Shown in pieces: positions 17,663 through 24,832 of a stretch of 64,000 nt of DNA (positions are counted from its first letter, which is position 1; every line of letters begins with the position of its first letter). The notes under the pieces were generated by a model. That model was not told the DNA's origin, did no database searches, and saw only the letters and a list, made by a program, of their open reading frames with translations. The translations under genes were made by a program, and so were the position numbers. The stretch comes from Austwickia sp. TVS 96-490-7B (GTDB lineage: Bacteria; Actinomycetota; Actinomycetes; Actinomycetales; Dermatophilaceae), in contig NZ_JAHPZL010000001.1 of NCBI RefSeq assembly GCF_019331795.1, forward strand, positions 223,364-287,363, read 5' to 3'.

Positions 17663-18748
17663 ATGGATCTGACATCGTGGCAGCTCGACGCTGGCCTGGT
17701 GGACTGCGCTGACGTGCGATATGCCCGGCGGGGACGGCTCGCGCTGATCGTCCTGGACCGTCCCCGGGCGTTGAACGCCTTGACGTTGGACATGGTGCGT
17801 TCGCTGCGGGCGCAGCTGACCGCGTGGCGGGATGACGACACGGTCGGTGCCGTCGCCATCACCGGCACGGGCGGTCGCGCCTTGTGCGCGGGCGGGGACG
17901 TGGTCGCTGCTCGCCGCGGTGCGTTAGCTGGTGGCGCCGAACGGGATCGGGCAGCGGAGTTCTTCACCGTGGAATATGAGGTCAACCGGCTGATTGCCCG
18001 ATTCCCCAAGCCGTACGTCGCGTTCATGGAGGGAGTCACCATGGGTGGCGGCCTCGGGATGTCCGCGCATGGCACGGTCCGGTTAGTTGATCCGGCGGCG
18101 AAGGTCGCGATGCCAGAGACGGGCATCGGTTTCTTCCCAGATGTGGGCATCCGCCACGTGCTGGCTTCAGCGCCCGGACAGGTCGGTGCGCATCTGGTGA
18201 TGACTGGGGTGACGATTTCCGGTGCGGACGCCGTGCACGCTGGACTGGCCGATGCCGTCGTACCCTCCGCTGAGTTCGCGCAGGTGGTGGAACGCTGTGT
18301 CGACGGCCCTCCCCCGACCCTGACCGAGTTAGGTCTCGACGCGTCGGCCTTCGCCCCGCAGAGCGCGCTCAGTGAGGCCCGCTCATGGATCGACGAATGT
18401 TACGTCGGTGATGACGCGGCGCTGATCCTGGATCGACTGCGGGCGCATCCGCTCCCGGCGGCTCAAGAGGCGGCGCAGATGATCGAGGGCCGGTCGCCGT
18501 TCGCGGTGACATTGGCGTTGGCGTCCTTGCGGGAAGCGCAGCGTCTCGCGGATGTCGATGCCGTCTTGGACCAAGATCAGTTGATCGTGCGGTCGATCCT
18601 GGACGAGCCTGATTTCCATGAGGGAGTTCGGGCTCAGTTGGTGGACAAGGATCGGCGTCCACAATGGCGTCATGCCGATCTGGCTGAGGTGGACGAGGCG
18701 CAGGTTCGGGCGGTGTTGGACGGTTCCGCGGTGCCTTCCGGGGTGTGA
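17663..18748 (+). CDS. Enoyl-CoA hydratase/isomerase family, 3-hydroxyisobutyryl-CoA hydrolase type
   Basis: Crotonase fold: LIVLDRPRALNALTLDMV, oxyanion-hole strand GGRALCAGGDVVA, and FMEGVTMGGGLGMSAHGTVRLV then AMPETGIGFFPDVG with the acidic residues positioned as in HIBCH. The C-terminal extension (NPF-free, ...EDPLQ-like SPFAVTLALASLREAQ) and 361-residue length fit 3-hydroxyisobutyryl-CoA hydrolases of valine degradation better than plain enoyl-CoA hydratase. The methyltransferase gene starts 3 bases after the stop, so they are co-transcribed although no shared pathway is apparent. Confidence 0.9.
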   Translation: MDLTSWQLDAGLVDCADVRYARRGRLALIVLDRPRALNALTLDMVRSLRAQLTAWRDDDTVGAVAITGTGGRALCAGGDVVAARRGALAGGAERDRAAEFFTVEYEVNRLIARFPKPYVAFMEGVTMGGGLGMSAHGTVRLVDPAAKVAMPETGIGFFPDVGIRHVLASAPGQVGAHLVMTGVTISGADAVHAGLADAVVPSAEFAQVVERCVDGPPPTLTELGLDASAFAPQSALSEARSWIDECYVGDDAALILDRLRAHPLPAAQEAAQMIEGRSPFAVTLALASLREAQRLADVDAVLDQDQLIVRSILDEPDFHEGVRAQLVDKDRRPQWRHADLAEVDEAQVRAVLDGSAVPSGV

Positions 18749-18751
18749 CTG

Positions 18752-19360
18752 ATGGGCGGGATGACGGGCCGGCTGCCCGATTTTGAAGCGATGTACACCG
18801 CTAATCCGGATCCGTGGGAGGTGGGATCCAGCTGGTATGAGCGGCGCAAGATCGCCGTGGTGCTGTCCTGCCTGCGGCGAGAACGCTACCGGCTGGGTTG
18901 GGAAGCCGCGTGTGGGACAGGCCACCTAGTGGATCGACTCGCAGATCGGTGCGGTCAGGTCGTGGCCACCGATGCGTGCCAACGAGCAGTGGCGTTGACG
19001 ACGGCCCGTACGGCGGGACGCCCGCACGTGCACTGCGCAGTGTCGGCGCTCCCGGCCCACCCTGAGGGGCTGGGCGTCCCCGACCTGATCGTGCTGTCCG
19101 AAGTGCTGTATTACTTGGACGAACCAACTCGGGAAGAGACATACCAGCTCATCGACACCGTCGCAGCGCCCGACGCAGATGTGGTGGGAGTGCATTGGCG
19201 ACCTCTCGGGGAGGACTACACCCTCCCCGGAGCACAGGCCCATCGAGACCTCGGAGAAGCGCTGACGCGGCGCGGATGGACCAGGGTGGTCACCCACACT
19301 GACGAGGAGTTCCTGGTGGGGGTGTGGTCACGGGCCTTGCCGGAGCAGATCGGCCGGTGA
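18752..19360 (+). CDS. NodS-like SAM-dependent methyltransferase
   Basis: Starts MGGMTGRLPDFEAMYTANPDPWEVGSSWYERRK, the NodS-family N-terminus (..DPWxxxSxWYExRK). SAM-binding motif I appears as WEAACGTGHLVDRLA, and post motifs VVATDACQRA and PDLIVLSEVLYYL follow. NodS itself N-methylates chitooligosaccharide signals; relatives methylate assorted small molecules, so the substrate is open. The last 28 coding bases are duplicated 1.35 kb downstream, at the edge of an AT-rich island, so this 3' end served as an insertion or recombination point. Confidence 0.87.
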   Translation: MGGMTGRLPDFEAMYTANPDPWEVGSSWYERRKIAVVLSCLRRERYRLGWEAACGTGHLVDRLADRCGQVVATDACQRAVALTTARTAGRPHVHCAVSALPAHPEGLGVPDLIVLSEVLYYLDEPTREETYQLIDTVAAPDADVVGVHWRPLGEDYTLPGAQAHRDLGEALTRRGWTRVVTHTDEEFLVGVWSRALPEQIGR

Positions 19361-19361
19361 C
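19333..19361 (+). repeat. 29-bp direct repeat, copy 1 (3' end of methyltransferase gene)
   Basis: Identical to 20680-20708; begins GGCCTTGCCGGAGC and ends CGGCCGGTGAC. It covers the last coding bases and stop of the NodS-like gene. The sequence base composition changes sharply just after it. Confidence 0.85.
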
Positions 19362-19385
19362 CCCGCTGCTCGGCCAACCCGTCAG

Positions 19386-19592
19386 TTGCACACTCTGCCC
19401 CAGAGCGCCTGGAAGTCGCCTGCCACGCTGATGGAGCGGTGCCCGATGGGCACCGCCGTAGTGGAGCTCACCGACCTCATCGCCAGCAAGTACCTGCTCA
19501 TCGGATACCCGCCCGGAATACAGGTCATCATCCGCCGCAAGCCTCCCCACTCTGGCACCCAACTAGAATTCACCAACACCCAAAGCTACTGA
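19386..19592 (+). mobile_element. IS1380-like transposase remnant
   Basis: A short reading frame ends YPPGIQVIIRRKPPHSGTQLEF followed by TNTQSY and a stop. This resembles the segment of IS1380-family transposases that reads (W/Y)P-x-G-(x)4-(V/I)RR-x-x-PH-x-G-x-QL-x-FT. The rest of a transposase is absent and no terminal inverted repeats were seen. It sits immediately inside the first copy of the 29-bp repeat, consistent with a decayed mobile element marking the island boundary. The call rests on recalled family pattern. Confidence 0.5.
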
Positions 19593-19857
19593 TTGACCAC
19601 GTTCGTTACTAACACCACTCACGGACAACACAGCGAACCGGAACTACGCCACCTACGTCTAATCGCTCGTGGATAACAGCCCAAGGGTGTTATCCACGAG
19701 GTATTTAAAGCGCCAATCAGTGCGCGACAAAAACATCAACTGCAACTCCGTGGGCATGTCGTACACATAAAAACATCGACCACCTTGAGATCGTTGAGTT
19801 AGAAGACTCAAAAATCTCTGAACGGCGGCCGATGCGGTACCATTTCTGACATCCCCC

Positions 19858-20316
19858 GTGAATTCAAGGCGAGGCTCGTCACAAACCATGAACCGACAAC
19901 AACCTCTAAATAACATGTGTAGAAGCTGGTATCTTACTGGATGTTTCAACATATGGATTGCAACATGGAGTACGACTAGGCTAACATTTAAAGGATTATT
20001 AGCCGACATCGATCAGCGCGCCACCGTAGTGCTACTGCTTGCACTTCTTACAGCTAGCGCATTAGGATTCGTAGGCTTTCAGCTTATGAGGATCCCTTTT
20101 ATTTCAGTTTTCGCCTCGCCACTCCTCCTGAGCCTCACAGTTGCATCATGCGTCATCTCTTGGACGATTCCGGAATGGCTACTGTTTGGCGTTGACTTTT
20201 TTGATATCTTTTGGGTTTTGATTTCATCAGGATTAATCGGTATTATAACCTTGTTTCTATGGAATGCATGGATGAAGCGTAAGGTGCCGAACTCCACCAT
20301 CGGATTAGATGAGTGA
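19858..20316 (+). CDS. Small multi-helix membrane protein, unknown
   Basis: Not recognised. The first ATG (MNSRRGSSQT) is uncertain; ATGs 10 and 19 codons later are alternatives. The C-terminal two thirds hold about three hydrophobic helices (TVVLLLALLTASALGFVGF, ISVFASPLLLSLTVASCVI, IFWVLISSGLIGIITLFLW) and the protein ends in a charged tail MKRKVPNSTIGLDE. Codon use and base composition are AT-rich like the following ABC operon and unlike the flanking backbone. No clear ribosome binding site was seen. It could be an immunity-type membrane protein of the island; that is speculation. Confidence 0.5.
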   Translation: MNSRRGSSQTMNRQQPLNNMCRSWYLTGCFNIWIATWSTTRLTFKGLLADIDQRATVVLLLALLTASALGFVGFQLMRIPFISVFASPLLLSLTVASCVISWTIPEWLLFGVDFFDIFWVLISSGLIGIITLFLWNAWMKRKVPNSTIGLDE

Positions 20317-20679
20317 AAGTGTCATCTACGAAACGCTGAGACCTGGAGTAAAAGGTCCGCCGAATAAGCCCTTTGCCTGCAGATTTCAGATTCTCCTTAA
20401 GGGATAGAAATCCTGTCAATAACGCCCTCATCTTGGATGTATGTATTGACGACCTAGCACTTCACCCCGACCACATGCGGCGCCCATGCCAAGGGCAGTT
20501 CATCCATCACCGCAGCCACCCTCAAGACCTCGACATGCGTGATGTTACATTCACCGACCCTGGCCTGATCATCTTTACCGGCCGGAACGACCTGGATCTG
20601 CTGGCGGTCAGAAATCACCTGGATGGGGATATCGAAATCAGCTCACATGGCATGAGTCAGGTGATAGGGGGTCGCCACT

Positions 20680-20708
20680 GGCCTTGCCGGAGCAGATCGG
20701 CCGGTGAC
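20680..20708 (+). repeat. 29-bp direct repeat, copy 2
   Basis: Exact copy of 19333-19361, also preceded by a partial match (CAC plus one mismatch). It is out of gene context here, 19 bases beyond the end of the FtsX permease gene on the opposite strand. Confidence 0.85.
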
Positions 20709-20726
20709 ATTCGCCAACGACGTATG

Positions 20727-21869
20727 TCACCGACCGCCACTCTCTATAACATCCATGGGATCTGTAAGGGCTGCTTTAACACTTGGGTAAACAGCACCTA
20801 GAACCATGACCATCAAAGTTCCTGCAGTAAGTTGAGGAACGAGCGACCAGTCCAAGAGATTGAACGTAAAACCTAAAGAATTACGGGCATATGTTGCCAC
20901 TGTGGGTCCGAACGCAGCTGCCACTACTAGCCCCGCACCTACCCCAGAAACAACCACGACTACGACTTCACAAATCACCATTGCTGCGACATGGCGCGGG
21001 TTTGCACCCAATGCACGGCTAAGCCCGAAGAGCCAAGATTTATCACGCAGAATGATTAACTGTGCGATAAGAATACCTAGACCACCAAGCGCAAGAACAG
21101 CCCAGCCTATGACTGAGTAAACTCGAGCAACCCCGCCCGCAGCATCCCGGATCTGTTGCCCTGAGTCAATATGAGTCACAGAGATCACGGCACGTGGATC
21201 AAATCCAGAAGGCAGTAACGATGGAGCCAAACCGTGAGCAAAAGCCGCGCTCAAAGGTACACTAATATCGTTTTTTTCCGGAATGGTAATCAGATATTCA
21301 GTGGGATGATCCTGATTATTAAGAGTGCGGCTTGATTCAAGGATTGAAGAGGGAACAAACAAGGTTTCTCGTCCCCAAACTGCAGTGTCTTTTTCAGCTG
21401 GAATAGCTACATCAGCCGTAGACTGAACAAGCCCACCAAGGCACCACTCACTCTGCCCTGGGCCAGAGGTTCCCGCTGGAAGCCAGGGTTTACCATCAGA
21501 ATCTTGAACGGAGACAAGAGTGCGCTGGCCCAGATCTTGCCCCCCCGGGCAGCTTATTGGAAGCGGACCCGACTTAGAAATAATTCTAAGTGATGTCTGA
21601 TGATAAGGAGCTAAAGATGCCATGACGGTCTCTGTTAGTTCCTTACGAGGCACTGGAATAGGACCGTTGAGCGTCAGTCGGTAGGCGCCTTCTTCCCCAA
21701 ATGAGTTGACTACGGCCGAATCAAGCGTTTGAGTTGAAGCGCGAGAAAATCCAGTGACGATCAAGAAAATCAACACAGCAAACATGATCATTACTACCTG
21801 CAACGAAGATCTGCCCAGATTTCTACGAACTGAGCGCATGCTATAAGCAAGAATACGGACAATAGTCAC
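20727..21869 (-). CDS. FtsX/MacB-like ABC permease
   Basis: A 380-residue permease with the MacB layout: one N-terminal helix (LQVVMIMFAVLIFLIVTGF), a ~200-residue extracytoplasmic domain, and three C-terminal helices (VYSVIGWAVLALGGLGILIAQLII region, VICEVVVVVVSGVGAGLVVAAAF, LTAGTLMVMVLGAVYP). The cytoplasmic loop LFGLSRALGANPRHVAAMVICE matches the FtsX-domain (RxxxALGA...). The C-terminus PSVKAALTDPMDVIESGGR is typical (P...AA..dPm..lr). The ATG overlaps the ATPase stop by 4 bases. MacB-type pumps push substrates from outside the membrane rather than through it. Low GC like the rest of the operon. Confidence 0.9.
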   Translation of the reverse strand: MTIVRILAYSMRSVRRNLGRSSLQVVMIMFAVLIFLIVTGFSRASTQTLDSAVVNSFGEEGAYRLTLNGPIPVPRKELTETVMASLAPYHQTSLRIISKSGPLPISCPGGQDLGQRTLVSVQDSDGKPWLPAGTSGPGQSEWCLGGLVQSTADVAIPAEKDTAVWGRETLFVPSSILESSRTLNNQDHPTEYLITIPEKNDISVPLSAAFAHGLAPSLLPSGFDPRAVISVTHIDSGQQIRDAAGGVARVYSVIGWAVLALGGLGILIAQLIILRDKSWLFGLSRALGANPRHVAAMVICEVVVVVVSGVGAGLVVAAAFGPTVATYARNSLGFTFNLLDWSLVPQLTAGTLMVMVLGAVYPSVKAALTDPMDVIESGGR

Positions 21870-22561
21870 GATATCTCACCCTCGATACAACCCTTTGCTA
21901 GTCGGATACTTCGATCAGCCATAGCCGCTACATCACGATCGTGTGTCACGATAACCACGCTGGTATTGCTATCCTTAGGAACTGCGGTAAGCGTTCGAGC
22001 AATCATTTCTGCAGTATCCTCATCCAGCGACCCCGTAGGTTCGTCAGCGATCAGCAGCGCGGGGTCATTCATCAGAGAACGTGCAATTGCCACTCGCTGT
22101 CGTTGCCCACCGGACATCTCTCGAGGTCGCCTATCTACGAGATCGCCAAGCCCGCACCGATCTAGCAACTCCACAGCACGAAGACGTGCTATTTTCTTAG
22201 ATGTTTTTCTACGAGAGAAGAGCCAGGGCAACATCACATTTTCAACAGCAGTCGAGGCCCCATCAAGATGAAATGCCTGAAAGATGATTCCAATCTTTTC
22301 ACTTCGCATTTGGGCCTTCACAGCCTCAGGCGCAGATTCCATGGAAGCGCCGTCAATGATAACTGATCCACTGGTAGGCGAGCGCACCAACGCAAGTATC
22401 GATATGAGAGTTGACTTACCGCATCCCGATCGACCTACGATTGCTAACGATTCGCTTTTATTGAAACTGATACTAATTTCATTTAGTGCGCGAACCTCGC
22501 CTACATTTGTAGAATAGACCATGCTCACTGACGTCAGTTGAGCTGCTAGAGGGCTAGTCAT
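21866..22561 (-). CDS. ABC ATPase, LolD/MacB type
   Basis: Walker A GRSGCGKSTLI, Q-loop IFQAFHLDGASTAVENVMLP, signature EMSGGQRQRVAIARSL, Walker B LLIADEPTGSLDEDT and H-loop VTHDRD identify a mechanotransmission-type ABC ATPase. 231 residues is the standard LolD/MacB NBD length. It overlaps the adaptor gene upstream by 8 bases and the permease downstream by 4, so the three are a translationally coupled transporter. AT-rich codon use relative to backbone ATPases in this window supports acquisition of the cassette. Confidence 0.94.
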   Translation of the reverse strand: MTSPLAAQLTSVSMVYSTNVGEVRALNEISISFNKSESLAIVGRSGCGKSTLISILALVRSPTSGSVIIDGASMESAPEAVKAQMRSEKIGIIFQAFHLDGASTAVENVMLPWLFSRRKTSKKIARLRAVELLDRCGLGDLVDRRPREMSGGQRQRVAIARSLMNDPALLIADEPTGSLDEDTAEMIARTLTAVPKDSNTSVVIVTHDRDVAAMADRSIRLAKGCIEGEIS

Positions 22562-23591
22562 TATTTTGTGAAATCAATTTTATTCCTGCGCGGAGCGGGC
22601 CTTTAATGACTTGTCTCACTCCATCAGTTGGCCCAAGTTCAACAGGAATGCGTCGATTTGGCTCATCAATTTTTACAACATAATAACCATTTTTTTCATC
22701 ACGCCCCAGAGCTGAGGTTGGGGCCATCAAGACATCTTTTACCACTGTTGAGGTTACCGTCAACGATCCGGGCAGGCCTGCTGCAGATTCAATATTAGAA
22801 GGGAGCCTACAGAGTAACTTCCGTGCTGAGGGCTCGCCATCTCCAGTTCCTGGCGGCGTCCCAGGAGATATCCCCGGATCATTATTTTTAATCCCACCAC
22901 CATTCTTATTTTCTCCATTACTGCCTGGACTGGAAGGCTCTCCTGATGAGCCACCTCCCCGTGAATTGATAAGTTCAGTCTTTACTCCTTGAAAAAGAGC
23001 TGATTGTCCCACGCTAGAACTTGACGCAGACCCTTCTTGCCATAAAGCTGAGCACGGGAATGACTTTTTCCCGTAAACCGTATCTATGGTCCCTACCCCC
23101 GAGAAAGGAATTGCTCTAATGCGGAGATACTGAATAGGGGTCAAGCTAACCTGCAAGTTAAGGCCCTCAGATTTTATTGTCAGGCTATTTTTATCAAAAT
23201 TCACAACTCCATCAACTGGACTGGAAAGGCTTCCCTGCCAAAGTTTTAGGCGTTCTTCCTCTTCAGGTTTGATTTCTTTGCGATGAATTTGAACTAGCTC
23301 ACCGAGCTTTATACCTTTTGAGACTCGACTCAAATTTGCTACAGCTGGATTTATTGCAAGTCCTTCAGGCCATGTGACTAAAATGCGGGAGCTTGATTCG
23401 CTCGTAGCACCAAGAACAAACTTGGCTGAAAAATCACCACGCCGAACCTCAGGTGCTGAATCGTGCGATCCACCTTGTTGTCCAATAGTCTGATTATCCT
23501 TCAGCGCTGACTGGTCTGATTGGGCAGCGCACGAGGACAAACCAACTACGGTAATCACCGTCAGACACTGTGAAATTACATTTTTTTTCAA
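22554..23591 (-). CDS. Lipoprotein adaptor (HlyD/MacA-like membrane fusion protein)
   Basis: An N-terminal lipoprotein signal ends in a lipobox VVGLSSC, so the mature protein is lipid-anchored outside the membrane. The C-terminal part (STVVKDVLMAPTSALGRDEKNGYYVVKI..RRIPVELGPTDGVRQVIKGPLRAGIKLI) matches the barrel and membrane-proximal domains of MacA/HlyD-type adaptors: P..A.....g.YV.......r.v..G. A ~45-residue Gly/Ser/Pro/Asn-rich insert interrupts the middle. A short lipoyl-like SSPVDGVV motif is present (SPxxGxV). Gram-positive adaptors of this kind pair with MacB-like pumps to export peptides. It overlaps its neighbours on both sides. Confidence 0.82.
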   Translation of the reverse strand: MKKNVISQCLTVITVVGLSSCAAQSDQSALKDNQTIGQQGGSHDSAPEVRRGDFSAKFVLGATSESSSRILVTWPEGLAINPAVANLSRVSKGIKLGELVQIHRKEIKPEEEERLKLWQGSLSSPVDGVVNFDKNSLTIKSEGLNLQVSLTPIQYLRIRAIPFSGVGTIDTVYGKKSFPCSALWQEGSASSSSVGQSALFQGVKTELINSRGGGSSGEPSSPGSNGENKNGGGIKNNDPGISPGTPPGTGDGEPSARKLLCRLPSNIESAAGLPGSLTVTSTVVKDVLMAPTSALGRDEKNGYYVVKIDEPNRRIPVELGPTDGVRQVIKGPLRAGIKLISQNND

Positions 23592-24121
23592 GAGTGGCTC
23601 TCGATACTTTGTGCGATGGTCTGACCACTACTATCGCCGGGCTTCATAGGGATCCACTCACCACAACTTCCGGTACCTGTGATCATTTTTTTTAAAATTT
23701 GAGGATCGCCACTTTGGATATTCTTTATCATGTCTTTTCGGAAGTTGCTCATATCTGAATCAGAAGGCTGAAGTGGTGTTTTTGGGACTGGCGGTGGAGG
23801 AAGCTGAGGAGGCTGCCCCGTGTTCTTCCAACTCTGATAAGCCTTTGCTGCAGCGCGGCACTCTATGAAGTTTCGCACCATGCCTTGCCAAAGCGAGTTT
23901 CGCGATTCGACATCTTTAACGTCAGCCACGTTTTTTTGCGCCTTAGGATTATCTATAACCTCTTTAACTGTTTCATTGGGAAGGCCTGCGAAAATAGAGT
24001 CAGTTGGCTCTATTTTCGCAGGTTCCCCAGAGCATCCTGCAACGACGGGCATCAGTGCCCCCAAGCTTAGAACCACGCCGATGACATAGTGACTCCGGCG
24101 CCGAACTGATGATGTACTCAT
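23588..24121 (-). CDS. Lipoprotein of unknown function in the export cassette
   Basis: Signal peptide with a clear lipobox: VLSLGALMPVVAGCSGEP. The 150-residue mature part is hydrophilic and helical, with a Pro-rich linker (GQPPQLPPPPVPKTPLQP) and two cysteines (NFIECRAAA and GTGSCGEW) that could pair. No family recognised. It lies 29 bases downstream of the small secreted protein gene and overlaps the adaptor gene by 4 bases, so it is part of the same operon; a role as accessory or immunity lipoprotein for the secreted protein is a reasonable guess, not shown. Confidence 0.72.
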   Translation of the reverse strand: MSTSSVRRRSHYVIGVVLSLGALMPVVAGCSGEPAKIEPTDSIFAGLPNETVKEVIDNPKAQKNVADVKDVESRNSLWQGMVRNFIECRAAAKAYQSWKNTGQPPQLPPPPVPKTPLQPSDSDMSNFRKDMIKNIQSGDPQILKKMITGTGSCGEWIPMKPGDSSGQTIAQSIESHS

Positions 24122-24150
24122 TAATCATGCCCGCCTTTTAACTATGGAAA

Positions 24151-24555
24151 TCAGAAGCTAACGCGATAGGCCATCTGAGTATTGCCATCCCCAGGGAGCC
24201 ACCCATTGCAGTTTTGCGAAGATGCTCGATGTGTAAAGAATGTGTAAGTTGACGCTTTCACGTCACTCCACCCCGAAAAATTCGAAGCACCTGAGTCTGC
24301 ATTGACTGGGGGCAAATTATTTCCAGATGCAGATTTAGCCCAGAAAGTGTACGTTCCTGGATTATCAGTCCGCTGCCTGATCCCCAAGTAGCCTTGGGTG
24401 TGGTAAACGGACGTCACAGTATCGACCACTGTCGCGTCGCAACTCACAGTGAGGCTCCCTGAGGTCTGGGAGGCGTGTGCTGGCACCACTGCAGCTAGCG
24501 AACAAACCGCCAGACCGATGGCAGCAGCAGACGTCACTGATTTTTGTAACAACAT
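24151..24555 (-). CDS. Small secreted protein, first gene of the island export operon
   Basis: A 134-residue protein with a classical Sec signal peptide (LLQKSVTSAAAIGLAVCSLAAVVPAHA ending AHA, probable cleavage before SQTSGS). The mature ~106 residues are beta-rich, Trp/Tyr/Ser/Asn-rich and contain two cysteines (VSCDAT and QNCNGW), fitting a small disulfide-bonded beta-sandwich. It begins the operon with a lipoprotein, an adaptor and a MacB-like transporter. That arrangement recalls bacteriocin loci of the lactococcin 972 type, where a small Sec-exported beta-sandwich is encoded with an ABC pump, but no sequence match to that family could be made. AGAGAG precedes the ATG. Confidence 0.72.
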   Translation of the reverse strand: MLLQKSVTSAAAIGLAVCSLAAVVPAHASQTSGSLTVSCDATVVDTVTSVYHTQGYLGIRQRTDNPGTYTFWAKSASGNNLPPVNADSGASNFSGWSDVKASTYTFFTHRASSQNCNGWLPGDGNTQMAYRVSF

Positions 24556-24770
24556 AGCTCTCTTTTTGTTGGGTGACTAGTCAGAGCAAGACCAGTCACG
24601 GCAGGACCGTTCAGCAAGAGCTTCTCTCCAGCCATCAACAATCTAATCATAAGTCATCTCTGGCATCACCAGTTTCAAAGTTGATGTTTTAAGTAACGCA
24701 TATCTGACAAATTGGACATTTCATTCAGCTTATTCAGCTAATTTGAATTAATAGAGCGCCTGTCAAGCCA
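24556..24770. other. AT-rich spacer between island operon and putA
   Basis: About 215 bases, strikingly AT-rich in the half nearest putA, without a credible gene. It must contain the minus-strand promoter of the island operon; candidate -10-like hexamers (TATGAT) exist but no -35 box at good spacing was found. Confidence 0.5.
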
Positions 24771-24810
24771 CGGTGTGTGCTGCTCCATCACGCTTGCACA
24801 GCACACACCG
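24771..24810 (-). terminator. putA terminator hairpin
   Basis: Perfect 12-bp arms CGGTGTGTGCTG and CAGCACACACCG, 16-base loop, 23 bases beyond the putA stop. It also marks the edge where base composition changes back to backbone. Confidence 0.7.
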
Positions 24811-24832
24811 TCCGGGCCTTGAGCGGAGCTCC

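Noticed and set aside
19659..20009. 116-codon minus-strand frame overlapping the small membrane protein
   Set aside because: The opposite-strand frame has clear transmembrane segments; this one shows no signal.
20373..20801. 142-codon plus-strand frame between the membrane protein and the repeat
   Set aside because: No coherent domain; a faint STAS-like phrase (RDVTFTDPGLIIF) is too short to support a gene, and it runs into the permease gene on the other strand.
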